A DNA stretch of 64,000 nt from Nitrospira sp. (GTDB lineage Bacteria > Nitrospirota > Nitrospiria > Nitrospirales > Nitrospiraceae): positions 481,144-545,143 of the forward strand of contig JALHPO010000001.1 of assembly GCA_022842445.1 (NCBI GenBank), in the 5' to 3' direction. The notes under the pieces are model-generated. The model was not told where the DNA came from and made no database searches. It saw nothing but the letters and a program-made list of their open reading frames with translations. The position numbers and the translations under genes are program-made. Of the stretch, positions 34,502 through 43,262 are shown one piece after another; the stretch's first letter is position 1; the number at the start of each line of letters is the position of its first letter.

Positions 34502-35892
34502 CGGTAAAAACGCCCTCCTGACATTTGAGAGAGCAACTCTTCCACCCGCCGATTGACGGGGCTGAACGGATCCATGCATAGAATCGTTTCCTCCCAATAG
34601 CCGTTCAGCTTCAGATAGGTCCAGTCCACCGTATAGGAGCGATTCTTCGCCCTGGCGAACCGGATAAAGTCGCCGCGGACCTTGGCCCTCGTCGTCTGGG
34701 GAGGCGTGGACATTGCCCGCTGAACGGATTCTTCCTCCACAACCCGTTCGATGAGCCCGCGAGACTCCATGAGGTAGTACAGTCCCCGCGTCCGTTTCAC
34801 GTCATGGTACTGCAAGTCCAACAACAGCACCCGCGGATCGTCCCAACCGCATGATTTTCTATCCACATAGGATTGAATCAGATGTTTCTTGGTCACCCAA
34901 TCGACCTGATGGATCAACTGCATGGGATCATCTTCCAACTGATCGAGCACCTGTTGCCATTTGACATAGACATCATCGAGGGTCGGGTCATGCGCATGCT
35001 GGTCCAGATACTCCCTGGCACGTTCCAAATAGACCCGCTGAATTTCAATCGCAGTCATCTGCCGTCCGTCATCGAGTTTCACCTTCTTCTTGAGCGTGTA
35101 ATCGCGCGCGATCTCGCGGATCGCCTTGACGGGATCCTCCAGCTCCATCCCATGCACCGCATAGCCTTCTTCGATCATCGACAAGACCAGCGCCGCCGTG
35201 CCGACCTTGAGGTACGTGGCAAACTCCGACATGTTGGAATCGCCCACGATGATATGAAGGCGGCGATAGCGCTCCGCATCCGCATGCGGCTCATCGCGGG
35301 TGTTGATGATGCTCCGCGAGGACGTTGTAGAGGACGACGTCTTTTCGTGAATATGCTGCGCCCGCTGGGAGATGAAATACTGCGGCTTGCCGGATACCTT
35401 GAGCACTTTCCCCGCCCCGCTGAATACCTGGCGCGTGACAAAGAACGGGATCAACTGCTCCGTCACTTTCCAGAAATCGACGTCGCGCCGCATCAGGAAG
35501 TTTTCGTGGCAGCCATACGTATTGCCCAAGGAGTCGGTATTGTTCTTGAAAATATAAATCTCTCCGGAGAGCCCCTCCTCGCGTAGTCGTTCTTCAGCCG
35601 CTGGCAAACAGGCTTCCAACAACCGCTCACCGGCCTTGTCATGGATCACAAGATCGAGAATATTGTCGCATTCCGGCGTGGAGTATTCGGGGTGGCAGCC
35701 GGTATCCTGGTAGAACCGCGCGCCGTTGACCAAAAACGCATTGGACGGCCAGCTGTTGGGAATGAGGCCCTCGAAGATATACCCCAGAACCTTCTCCATC
35801 GGCAGGTAGATCCGGCCGTTCGGCGAGAAGATCAGGCCGTACTCATTCTCAAGACCGAAGATCCGCGGTTTGATAGGGCCTGGATGCACCAT
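34498..35892 (-). CDS. pafA: Pup/UBact-protein ligase PafA
   Basis: 464 residues. IFGLENEYGL near residue 11 is the PafA version of the glutamine-synthetase-like nucleotide site (Dop has GTETEFG), and HPEYSTPEC, KNNTDSLGNTYGCHENFL, NTRDEPHA and GWDDPRVLLLDLQYHD follow in family order. It joins the C-terminal Glu of the small modifier to substrate lysines using ATP. It lies downstream of prcA with a 70-bp gap. Confidence 0.95.
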   Translation of the reverse strand: MVHPGPIKPRIFGLENEYGLIFSPNGRIYLPMEKVLGYIFEGLIPNSWPSNAFLVNGARFYQDTGCHPEYSTPECDNILDLVIHDKAGERLLEACLPAAEERLREEGLSGEIYIFKNNTDSLGNTYGCHENFLMRRDVDFWKVTEQLIPFFVTRQVFSGAGKVLKVSGKPQYFISQRAQHIHEKTSSSTTSSRSIINTRDEPHADAERYRRLHIIVGDSNMSEFATYLKVGTAALVLSMIEEGYAVHGMELEDPVKAIREIARDYTLKKKVKLDDGRQMTAIEIQRVYLERAREYLDQHAHDPTLDDVYVKWQQVLDQLEDDPMQLIHQVDWVTKKHLIQSYVDRKSCGWDDPRVLLLDLQYHDVKRTRGLYYLMESRGLIERVVEEESVQRAMSTPPQTTRAKVRGDFIRFARAKNRSYTVDWTYLKLNGYWEETILCMDPFSPVNRRVEELLSQMSGGRFYR

Positions 35893-35962
35893 GGTCGTAA
35901 AATCAGATTACACGCCCGCGCGTCGGTCTTCAACAGAAGGTATGGAATAATACCGCGAGGAT

Positions 35963-36649
35963 TCAGACGGAAAGGAGCAGGCGAATATCCGCCACCGGTA
36001 AGCGGCGGAATTTCCGGCCGACGCGGTGGCGTTCCAGGACTGCCACTTCCAGTCCTTCGGGAGGCAGCTTAAAATTCGCGGTCTGTTCGAGCGCCGAGAC
36101 ACAGCGGGACAATGCCGTCTCCAGCGAGGGGGCCTGGCCGGAGCTTTTCTCTTTCAACACCGTCTGTACGGCATCCGATTTCCCGCCGATGACCGCGAAG
36201 TTCCTTTCATCGATGATGCTCCCATCGAATGAAATCCGGTACATTTCGTTCGGCTGGCCGTTGACGCCGACCTGCACCACCAGAATTTCCACTTCGAGCG
36301 GCTTCAGCTCCTGACTGAAAATCGTGCCGAGGCTCTGGGAATACCCGTTGGCCAGAGACCGTCCGGTCACGTCTTCCCGGCTATACATAAAACCTTTGAG
36401 GTCGGCGTGGCGGATGCCGGCCTTGCGAAGATTCTCAAACTCGCTGTACTTGCCGGCTCCGGCAAATGCGATGCAGTCGTAGATCTCAGAGACTTTGTGC
36501 AACGATGCGCTGGGATTATCGGCCGTCAACAAAATCCCGTCGGCATACTCCATGGCAATGCTAGACCGGCCTTTGGCAATGCCCTTTTTGGCATACTCCG
36601 CCTTGTCCTGCATCACCTGTTCGGGAGACACGTAATACGGCATTGGCAT
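35963..36649 (-). CDS. prcA: Proteasome alpha subunit
   Basis: 228 residues. YYVSPEQVMQDKAEYAKKGI is the N-terminal gate helix region of bacterial alpha subunits, followed by KGRSSIAMEYADGILLTADN and the alpha-type core; there is no catalytic Thr. Forms the outer rings of the 20S particle and docks the ATPase tail. The start follows prcB by 5 bp. Confidence 0.95.
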   Translation of the reverse strand: MPMPYYVSPEQVMQDKAEYAKKGIAKGRSSIAMEYADGILLTADNPSASLHKVSEIYDCIAFAGAGKYSEFENLRKAGIRHADLKGFMYSREDVTGRSLANGYSQSLGTIFSQELKPLEVEILVVQVGVNGQPNEMYRISFDGSIIDERNFAVIGGKSDAVQTVLKEKSSGQAPSLETALSRCVSALEQTANFKLPPEGLEVAVLERHRVGRKFRRLPVADIRLLLSV

Positions 36650-36654
36650 GATGG

Positions 36655-37485
36655 CTACGTCTCCCTCGATCGTCGTACGGCAATCATGCTGTCGTAGACG
36701 GAACGGATCCGGTCGTCGGCCACATCGGCGATGCCCTGCGCGGTGACGAACTTGGCCGTCGGATAGATCCCCCGGACGAGATCCGGCCCTCCTGTACCCA
36801 CATCGTCGTCTGCGGCGTTGTACAGCGCGGTCAGCGCCAGCTTGAGCGCATCGGGTTCCGACAAGTTCTTCTGGAAATACTCGCGCATGGTGTTGCGCGC
36901 GTCTTTTCCGCCTGATCCGATGGCGTGATAATCCGATTCCTCATAGCGCCCGCCGGCCAGGTCGTACTTGAAGATGCGCCCTTCGGCGCGCTTGAGATCA
37001 TAACCCACGTACAACGGCATCACGACCAACCCATGAAACACCATCGGGAGATTGGCTTTGACCATCTGGCCGAGCTTATTTGCTTTCCCCTCGCAGGACA
37101 ACTGCATGCCTTCCAACTTCTCGTAATGCTCCAGCTCGGTTTGGAACAGCCTGGCCATCTCAATGCAGGGGCCGGCGGCGCCGGCGATCGCCATGGCGGA
37201 GAATTCATCGATCTTGAATACCTTTTCAATGCGGCGATCGGCGATCTGAAATCCCTCCGTCGCCCGGCGGTCTCCGGCAATCACGACCCCCTGTTGATAC
37301 TTAATGGCCAACACCGTCGTCGCATGGGGCACCGCCATCGGTCCACCCGATCGGGCCGACTCCGGCTGTGCCCACCGATCCGCGGGCACAACTCCGTGAC
37401 CGCCGGGCGTCAGGCCCGGGTGATGCGTCGAGACAAAATCGAAAAAACTGGATTCGTCGTGATTCGGCAAATAGGGCAGCTTCAT
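36655..37485 (-). CDS. prcB: Proteasome beta subunit
   Basis: 276 residues. A propeptide of 55 residues (with SSFFDFVSTHHPGLTP, like the actinobacterial SSFxDFLRRxxPELLP) precedes PHA|TTVLAIKY, giving Thr56 as the mature catalytic Thr1. Lys33-equivalent lies in GDRRAT...KVFKID, and LEHYEKLEG and ADDDVGTGGPDLVRGIYPT are typical. Inner-ring protease subunit. It begins 21 bp after dop, leaving no room for a pup gene in the customary place. Confidence 0.97.
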   Translation of the reverse strand: MKLPYLPNHDESSFFDFVSTHHPGLTPGGHGVVPADRWAQPESARSGGPMAVPHATTVLAIKYQQGVVIAGDRRATEGFQIADRRIEKVFKIDEFSAMAIAGAAGPCIEMARLFQTELEHYEKLEGMQLSCEGKANKLGQMVKANLPMVFHGLVVMPLYVGYDLKRAEGRIFKYDLAGGRYEESDYHAIGSGGKDARNTMREYFQKNLSEPDALKLALTALYNAADDDVGTGGPDLVRGIYPTAKFVTAQGIADVADDRIRSVYDSMIAVRRSRET

Positions 37486-37506
37486 GGAATTGCACCGATC
37501 GGCATA

Positions 37507-39006
37507 TCAAGCCTTCAACTTCTCGATCAACGCATCGACCGAATCGACCGTGTCAAGCAGTCCGCCGGTCAGAGCCTGCGTACCGCGATGGGGGTCCATC
37601 AACGGCACTTTCTTGATTGTGGCATTTCCTACATCGAACAGCACCGAGGTCCAGCTTGCCCCATAGAGCGCCTTGGCAAACTTGCTTGCGCAGCGGCCAC
37701 GGAAATAGGCTCTGGTTCCGGGGGGCGGGGTAAACTCCGCGCGTTGAATTTCCGTCTCCCCTACGATCCGCTCGATATGATCGCCGCGCTCCAGCGTGTA
37801 GAACAGCCCTCGATCAGGGCGGACATCATGGTATTGCAGGTCCATCAGCTTGATGCGGGGATCGTCCCACCCGCAGCCCTTGCGGTCCATATAGGACTCG
37901 ATCATGTGGCGCTTGGCCACCCAATCCAGTTGCTGCACCAGCAGACGCGGGTCACGATCGAGGGCATCGAGGACCGTCTCCCAACGGCGCAAAATATCCT
38001 GTGTCGAAGGGTCGAGACCGTTCGCCGCATAAAAGCTCACGGCCGCATTGAGATAGGCGCGCTGAACGGCCACCGCTGTCGTCGGGCGTCCACCCGCCAG
38101 CTTGAGCGTTTCCTTCATGTCCAGATCGCGGGACACTTGTTTGAACACGCGAACCGGTTCGTCCAGCTCCACCGAAGGTAACTTGGCTCCCGCCTCAAGA
38201 AGTTCCAGCACGATATCCAAGGTGCCCACCTTCAGATAGGTGGAAACCTCTGCCATATTGGCGTCGCCCACAATGACATGGAGACGCCGAAACTTCGCAT
38301 GCTCGGCATGCGGCTCATCGCGCGTATTGATGATCGGCCGCTTGACCATCGTATTGAGATCGAGCAGGCATTCGAAAAAATCAGCGCGTTGAGAAATCTG
38401 ATATTCCGCCGGAGCGGTTTGATTTTCCGCACCGACCTTGCCGGCCCCGGCGAAAATCGGCCTGGTGACCAGGAATGGAATCAGCACGCGGGCGATGGTT
38501 TCGAACGGCACGGCACGCGACACTAAATAGTTTTCATGATAGCCGTAACTGTTGCCCTTGCCGTCGGAGTTATTCTTATAGAGGACATATTGCTCGCCGC
38601 CCCGGACCCTGGCCATTTCACGGAGGCTCTGCGCGAGAATCCGCTCCCCGGCCCGCTCAAAGGCAACCACTTCCCGCGGCGTCGAACATTCCGGAGTGGA
38701 ATACTCGGGATGGGCCCCATCGACATACAGGCGTCCGCCGTTGGCCAACACCTTGTTGAGCTGCCGATTGTAGTCGGGATTGGGACAATCACGCTCACCG
38801 TCGACTACGAATCCACGGGCATCCAACAGCGGGTTTTCATGTTCGTAATCCCAGATCGCGCCCGGCGCGGGAAGCCCTGTGTAGTGCCCGATCACGGCGA
38901 TCGAGCCGGTCACAGGATCGGCGGAAGAATTGTCCTTTGCCGCGATGCCGAACTCGGTTTCCGTGCCAAGCACTCGCGAGCGATTCGTCGGTGTGTGTTC
39001 GGACAT
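37507..39006 (-). CDS. dop: Deamidase/depupylase Dop
   Basis: 499 residues. RVLGTETEFGIAA near residue 11 and the Dop-specific segment IWDYEHENPLLDARGF separate it from PafA, to which it is homologous (HPEYSTPEC, KNNSDGKGNSYGYHENYL, NTRDEPHA, GWDDPRIKLMDLQYHD). Removes the modifier from substrates and, in lineages with a C-terminal Gln, deamidates it. Starts 9 bp after the mpa stop. Confidence 0.95.
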   Translation of the reverse strand: MSEHTPTNRSRVLGTETEFGIAAKDNSSADPVTGSIAVIGHYTGLPAPGAIWDYEHENPLLDARGFVVDGERDCPNPDYNRQLNKVLANGGRLYVDGAHPEYSTPECSTPREVVAFERAGERILAQSLREMARVRGGEQYVLYKNNSDGKGNSYGYHENYLVSRAVPFETIARVLIPFLVTRPIFAGAGKVGAENQTAPAEYQISQRADFFECLLDLNTMVKRPIINTRDEPHAEHAKFRRLHVIVGDANMAEVSTYLKVGTLDIVLELLEAGAKLPSVELDEPVRVFKQVSRDLDMKETLKLAGGRPTTAVAVQRAYLNAAVSFYAANGLDPSTQDILRRWETVLDALDRDPRLLVQQLDWVAKRHMIESYMDRKGCGWDDPRIKLMDLQYHDVRPDRGLFYTLERGDHIERIVGETEIQRAEFTPPPGTRAYFRGRCASKFAKALYGASWTSVLFDVGNATIKKVPLMDPHRGTQALTGGLLDTVDSVDALIEKLKA

Positions 39007-39015
39007 AAGAGATGA

Positions 39016-40785
39016 TTACAGGTAGTGACCAGTGGTGACCGTTTCTATCTGCCGAGATTCGGCCGGCCCTCCGCTGATCGTCCGAATATGAATAATCTTC
39101 TCGCCTTTCTTTCCGGCGACTTTGGCCCAATCGTCGGGATTGGTCGTATTCGGAAGATCTTCGTGTTCTTTGAACTCCTCACGGATGGCACGCACCAGAT
39201 CATCCGACCGGAGACCGGTCCCTTCACCGGAGATCACCCGCTTGACCGCAAACTTTTTCGCGCGCGAGACGATGCCTTCAATCAGCGCGCCGCTGGCAAA
39301 ATCTTTGAAGTACAGCACTTCCTTTTCGCCGTTGGCGTAAGTGACTTCGATGAACTTATTTTCCTCACTGGCCGCGTACATCGTATCTACCGTCAGGGAC
39401 GTCAACCACTCCACAAGCGCCCGCCGGTCGCCCGCATGCCGCTCTAACTCATCCTGGGCGAAGGGAAGATCGGTCGACACATACTTTGAGAAGATGTCCC
39501 GTGCGGCGGCGGCATCGGGACGTCCCACTTTGACTTTGACATCCAACCGTCCGGCACGAAGCACGGCGGGATCGATCAGGTCCTGACGGTTGCTGGCCCC
39601 GATGACGATCACATTGCGCAGACGTTCGACTCCGTCGATTTCCGAAAGAAACTGCGGCACGATGGTCGACTCGATGTCGGACGAGATCCCGGTTCCTCTG
39701 GTTCGGAACAGCGCATCCATTTCATCGAAAAAGACGATCACCGGATGGCCGTCTTCCGCCCGCTCCTTCGCTTTCTTGAAGACTTCGCGCACCTGCCGCT
39801 CCGATTCACCCACATATTTATTGAGCAGCTCCGGCCCCTTCACATGGAGGAAGTAGCTCCGAATCTCTTTGCCCGCGCGATCGCCCAACTTTTTCGCGAT
39901 CGAGTTGGCAACGGCTTTGGCAATGAGCGTCTTTCCGCAGCCGGGCGGGCCGTAGAGCAACACGCCCTTCGGCGCACTCAGTTTGTACTCGGCAAAGATC
40001 TGTGGATGGAGGAAGGGCAATTCAACCGCATCGCGCACATGCTCCAATTCCTTTTGGAGTCCGCCGATATGCTCATAATCCACATCGGGCACTTCCTCCA
40101 GGACAAGCTCTTCTGCTTCCGACTTGGGCAATTTCTCAATCACATACCCGGATCGGGGATCGTACAACAGATGATCGCCGACGCTCAGCCGCTCGGCGAG
40201 CAACGGATCGCCCAGATCCGCAACTTTCTCCTCGTCGAAATGGAGCGTGACCAGCGCGCGCCCCCCTTCGAGCACATCCTTCAAACGCACCACCTCGCCC
40301 TGGCTGTCGAATCCTTTAATCTCAATAACGTTGAGCGCTTCGTTCAGAACGACTTCCTGCCCCTTCCTCAGTTTCGGACCCTTAATAGAAGGGTGGACGT
40401 TGACTTTCATCTTTCGCCCAGACACATAGACGTTGCCTGTGCCGTCTTCGTTCATGCCGGAAAAAATCGCGTAGGTCGAGGGCGGCGCCGTCAATTTGTC
40501 CACCTCGGCGCGCAACGCCTCGATCTGCGCCTTCGCATCCTGCAGCGTGGCGACGAGCTTTTCGTTCTGCTTGTTGGCTTGGTCGAATTGATGACGTGAC
40601 TGATACAGCCGCCGAAGTTCTTCCTCCAGCGACTCTATTTTAGCGCGAAGCTTGTCGATCTCGCGGGCGTGTTCGTCGTTCTTGTGTATCATGTCCGTCT
40701 TACCTTCAGACAACCGCTGCGTGATCTTCTTCACGGTATCTCGGGCGGCTTGGAGTCGGCTTGACCGGTCTTTACTGTCTCCCAT
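39016..40785 (-). CDS. mpa: Proteasome-associated AAA ATPase (Mpa/ARC)
   Basis: 589 residues from the ATG at 40785 (a TTG at 40797 adds four). Coiled coil about 15-90 (IDKLRAKIESLEEELRRLYQ), two OB folds about 95-240, and the AAA module with Walker A GPPGCGKT and Walker B VIVFFDEMDALF. The C-terminus is GHYL, close to the GQYL tail with which Mpa docks into the 20S core. Unfolds modified substrates and feeds them to PrcAB. First gene of the proteasome operon, behind a good promoter. Confidence 0.97.
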   Translation of the reverse strand: MGDSKDRSSRLQAARDTVKKITQRLSEGKTDMIHKNDEHAREIDKLRAKIESLEEELRRLYQSRHQFDQANKQNEKLVATLQDAKAQIEALRAEVDKLTAPPSTYAIFSGMNEDGTGNVYVSGRKMKVNVHPSIKGPKLRKGQEVVLNEALNVIEIKGFDSQGEVVRLKDVLEGGRALVTLHFDEEKVADLGDPLLAERLSVGDHLLYDPRSGYVIEKLPKSEAEELVLEEVPDVDYEHIGGLQKELEHVRDAVELPFLHPQIFAEYKLSAPKGVLLYGPPGCGKTLIAKAVANSIAKKLGDRAGKEIRSYFLHVKGPELLNKYVGESERQVREVFKKAKERAEDGHPVIVFFDEMDALFRTRGTGISSDIESTIVPQFLSEIDGVERLRNVIVIGASNRQDLIDPAVLRAGRLDVKVKVGRPDAAAARDIFSKYVSTDLPFAQDELERHAGDRRALVEWLTSLTVDTMYAASEENKFIEVTYANGEKEVLYFKDFASGALIEGIVSRAKKFAVKRVISGEGTGLRSDDLVRAIREEFKEHEDLPNTTNPDDWAKVAGKKGEKIIHIRTISGGPAESRQIETVTTGHYL

Positions 40786-40845
40786 TTCAGGGCTCAACAG
40801 ACAGGACTACCGCCGGTTGAACGCAAACACAGATACATGCGCGGG

Positions 40846-40874
40846 ATTCTAACACTCGACCTGGGGGTGGTCAA
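40846..40874 (-). promoter_or_regulatory. Sigma-70 type promoter of the proteasome operon
   Basis: On the minus strand TTGACC (40874-40869), 17-nt spacer, TAGAAT (40851-40846). The transcription start is expected near 40839, about 55 nt before the mpa ATG. Good match to consensus and correctly placed, but not tested. Confidence 0.7.
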
Positions 40875-40924
40875 CTGAACGAAACTATTCAGGCTCGCGA
40901 CACGATCGAAACTCGCACCGGATG

Positions 40925-41551
40925 TTACGGCATCAGCGCCGCCATCATTGCTCTCGTTGCAGCCGCGGCATCCTCTTGATCAAGTATCGATCCGATCACC
41001 GCGAAGCCATGGCTCCCTGCCCGAAGCACGTCGGGTGCAGACGCGCCTGTGACACCGCCGATGCCAAACACCGGGATCACCGAGAGTCGGCAGGCTTCGG
41101 CCAGCTGTTCCAAACCAACCGGAGAGCCGAACTGCCGCTTCGACGGGGTGTCGAAGATCGGACCGAATACCACATAGTCTGCCCCATCCCGGTTGGCCTG
41201 TCGGACCTCCGCAAGAGAATGCGTCGAGAGCCCGATCAGACGATCGGCACCGGTCATCCTTCGCACGGCTGCAACCGGCAGACTATTCGCACGCAGATGC
41301 ACGCCGTCCAAATTCAGCGCCAGCATCAGATCGACACGGTCATTGATGATCAAGGGAACAGCGCGCGGCGACGTGATCGCTCGAATCTCTTGCGCCAACC
41401 GCAGCAACTCGACCGTCGGCAGATCGCGCTCCCGCAGTTGGACGGCAGGCAACCCCGCCTCGACAGCCTGTCGGAGAACCGACGGGAGAGAGCGACCATG
41501 CGTCCGGTGGCGATCGGTGACAAGCAGCAGGCGAAAATTAACGGAAGGCAT
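40925..41551 (-). CDS. thiE: Thiamine-phosphate synthase
   Basis: 208 residues from the ATG at 41551 (a TTG at 41560 is possible). FRLLLVTDRHRTHG, AVQLRERDLPTVELL, INDRVDLMLALNLDGVHL and VFGPIFDTPSK follow the ThiE TIM-barrel order, with the diphosphate-binding Gly/Ser loop IGGVTG near the end. Joins the pyrimidine and thiazole phosphates to thiamine phosphate. Downstream of thiG, separated by a 110-bp palindromic spacer. Confidence 0.93.
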   Translation of the reverse strand: MPSVNFRLLLVTDRHRTHGRSLPSVLRQAVEAGLPAVQLRERDLPTVELLRLAQEIRAITSPRAVPLIINDRVDLMLALNLDGVHLRANSLPVAAVRRMTGADRLIGLSTHSLAEVRQANRDGADYVVFGPIFDTPSKRQFGSPVGLEQLAEACRLSVIPVFGIGGVTGASAPDVLRAGSHGFAVIGSILDQEDAAAATRAMMAALMP

Positions 41552-41562
41552 GCCGGACAAAC

Positions 41563-41663
41563 GTAAGACGTGAGGGGTGCGGCGTGAGAAGGGGCATCAT
41601 GAAAATTTCGGTCCCTTCCCCTTTACCATTTTTACCCCTTACACCTTACCCCTTACGCCTTAC
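41563..41663. repeat. Degenerate palindrome between thiG and thiE
   Basis: The left arm (GTAAGACGTGAGGGGTGCGG onward, 41563-41594) is complementary to the right arm at 41634-41663 (words CCCCTTACACCTTACCCCTT). Each arm consists of repeats of one word, GTAAGGGG/GTGAGGGG-like. It may fold within the thi transcript. Confidence 0.6.
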
Positions 41664-41668
41664 CAGCT

Positions 41669-42442
41669 CTATAACATGCCTTCGATCGGGCTGCTGGCCG
41701 TCGCATACAGCTTCCTGGGAATCCGTCCGGCCTTATAGGCCAACCGTCCGGCCCAGACCGCGTACTTCATCGCTTCAGCCATGGAAAGAGGATCCCGCGC
41801 GCCGGCGATGGCCGTATTCATGAGCACTGCATCGGCGCCATATTCCATCGCCAATGCCGCATCGGACGCAGTCCCCACCCCGGCGTCGACGATCACCGGC
41901 ACCTTGACGGACTCCATGAGAATTTTGAGATTGTAGGGATTGCGGATGCCCAGCCCCGATCCGATCGGTGCGGCCAACGGCATGACAGCGGGACAACCGA
42001 TATCCTCGAGTTTCTTGGCGACAATCGGATCATCGTTCGTATACGGCAACACGATGAACCCTTCTTTGATCAGAATCTTGGCCGCTTCGATCAACCCTGC
42101 CGTGTCAGGAAACAGGGTTTTCTCGTCGCCGAGCACTTCCAGCTTAACCAAATCAGAAACACCCGCCGCGCGGGCCAAGCGGGAATACCGCACAGCATCT
42201 TCCACCGTGTAGCAGCCAGCCGTGTTGGGCAAAATCGTGTACTTCTTGGGATCGAGGTAGTCGAGCAGGTTATCCTTTGAACGATCAGTGATGTTCACAC
42301 GGCGCACCGCCACGGTCACGACATCGGCGCCTGATGCCTCAATGGCTTTTTGTGTTTCGACAAAGTCCTTATACTTGCCCGTGCCCACCCACAACCGCGA
42401 CTTGAACTCACGTCCCGCGATAATCAGCCGATCGTCCGCCAT
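41669..42442 (-). CDS. thiG: Thiazole synthase
   Basis: 257 residues. [20 protein letters not shown] at the N-terminus, [12 protein letters not shown] with the Schiff-base Lys, and [26 protein letters not shown] are family signatures. Builds the thiazole phosphate from deoxyxylulose phosphate, dehydroglycine and ThiS thiocarboxylate. Begins 9 bp after thiS, matching its use of that carrier. Confidence 0.96.
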   Translation of the reverse strand: MADDRLIIAGREFKSRLWVGTGKYKDFVETQKAIEASGADVVTVAVRRVNITDRSKDNLLDYLDPKKYTILPNTAGCYTVEDAVRYSRLARAAGVSDLVKLEVLGDEKTLFPDTAGLIEAAKILIKEGFIVLPYTNDDPIVAKKLEDIGCPAVMPLAAPIGSGLGIRNPYNLKILMESVKVPVIVDAGVGTASDAALAMEYGADAVLMNTAIAGARDPLSMAEAMKYAVWAGRLAYKAGRIPRKLYATASSPIEGML

Positions 42443-42451
42443 GGTGTCCTC

Positions 42452-42670
42452 TCAAAATGATCCGCCGCCGATAAAACCCAGGATCTCGACCCGGTCTCCG
42501 TCCTGGAGCGGACGTTGCGCGAACGCCGCGCGATCGAGAATTTCCAGATTCAGCTCCACCGCCACACGTTCGGCCTTGACCTGCAGCTCGCGCAACAAAT
42601 CCGCCACCGTTGCGCCGCTGCGCCAATCCCTGGCCTCGCCGTTCACATGGATTCGAATCGTCTCCTGCAT
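42452..42670 (-). CDS. thiS: Sulfur carrier protein ThiS with residues beyond the diglycine
   Basis: 72 residues of ubiquitin-like fold: IRIHVNGEARDWRSGATVAD, VAVELNLEILDR, LQDGDRVEILGFIGGG. Canonical ThiS ends exactly at Gly-Gly; here the codons continue GGG-TCA-TTT-stop, so the chain ends GGGSF. An exposed terminal Gly would need removal of Ser-Phe. Clustered with thiG and thiE, so ThiS is the natural call. Confidence 0.88.
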   Translation of the reverse strand: MQETIRIHVNGEARDWRSGATVADLLRELQVKAERVAVELNLEILDRAAFAQRPLQDGDRVEILGFIGGGSF

Positions 42671-42678
42671 AGCCCGTC

Positions 42679-42708
42679 ATCCTATGAGACGCGAATTCAC
42701 CTTGTCAA
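42679..42708 (-). promoter_or_regulatory. Candidate promoter of thiSGE
   Basis: Minus-strand TTGACA (42708-42703), 18-nt spacer, TAGGAT (42684-42679). The start codon of thiS is only 9 nt downstream of the -10, so this transcript would be almost leaderless and would leave no room for a TPP riboswitch. Confidence 0.45.
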
Positions 42709-42769
42709 TAAAGGCCCCTTGCTCAATGGACCCGGCACGTCGCACAATGGGCCCACGTAAACGGTGATC

Positions 42770-43249
42770 ATGCACGAAAATAACCGACAACTGGCGGCTC
42801 ATTTCCGGTCTATGGCCGAACTCCTTGCGGCCCAACGGGCCAATCCCTATCGGGTGCGGGCCTACCGGCGCGCCGCGGACGCGCTGCTGGCGCTTGAAGA
42901 AGATGTTGCCGCCGTCGCTCAGCGCCGGGGCCTGGAAGAGATTGACGGCGTGGGAAAGGACCTGGCTGGGAAAATTCGAGAATTTCTTGAAACCGGAACG
43001 ATTCGCGCTTACGAGGAACTGAAGACCCCCTTGCCGCCGGAGGTCAAAGACTGGTCCAAGTTTCCGGGGCTCTCCGATTCGCTGGTGACCTACCTCTACT
43101 TCCGGCTCGGCATCCGCACGCTTCCGGACTTGGAGCAACTGATTCGCTCGCATCTGCTTCGCACCATGCCGGGATTTTCAGGGTCCGAAGAGAGACTGCT
43201 CGACGCCATCCGCCAGCAGCACGAACGGATGAATCCACCCCCTTCATGA
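42770..43249 (+). CDS. Stand-alone PolX/DNA polymerase beta N-terminal HhH domain protein
   Basis: 159 residues from the ATG at 42770. NRQLAAHFRSMAELLAAQRA, NPYRVRAYRRAADALLALEE, LEEIDGVGKDLAGKIREFLE, FPGLSDSLVTYLYFRLGI and MPGFSGSEERLLDAIR reproduce the order of the 8-kDa and fingers HhH units at the N-terminus of bacterial PolX. The nucleotidyltransferase and PHP nuclease domains are absent. Probably a DNA-binding protein of unknown role. Divergent from thiS. Confidence 0.8.
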   Translation: MHENNRQLAAHFRSMAELLAAQRANPYRVRAYRRAADALLALEEDVAAVAQRRGLEEIDGVGKDLAGKIREFLETGTIRAYEELKTPLPPEVKDWSKFPGLSDSLVTYLYFRLGIRTLPDLEQLIRSHLLRTMPGFSGSEERLLDAIRQQHERMNPPPS

Positions 43250-43262
43250 CGGCAGTCGTCAC

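Noticed and set aside
36925-38181. 418-codon frame antisense to prcB/dop
   Set aside because: Spans two well-identified genes on the other strand; composition is that of a reverse-strand shadow.
42671-42769. TPP riboswitch before thiS
   Set aside because: No THI-box conserved words, and the spacer to the divergent gene is too short for the aptamer.
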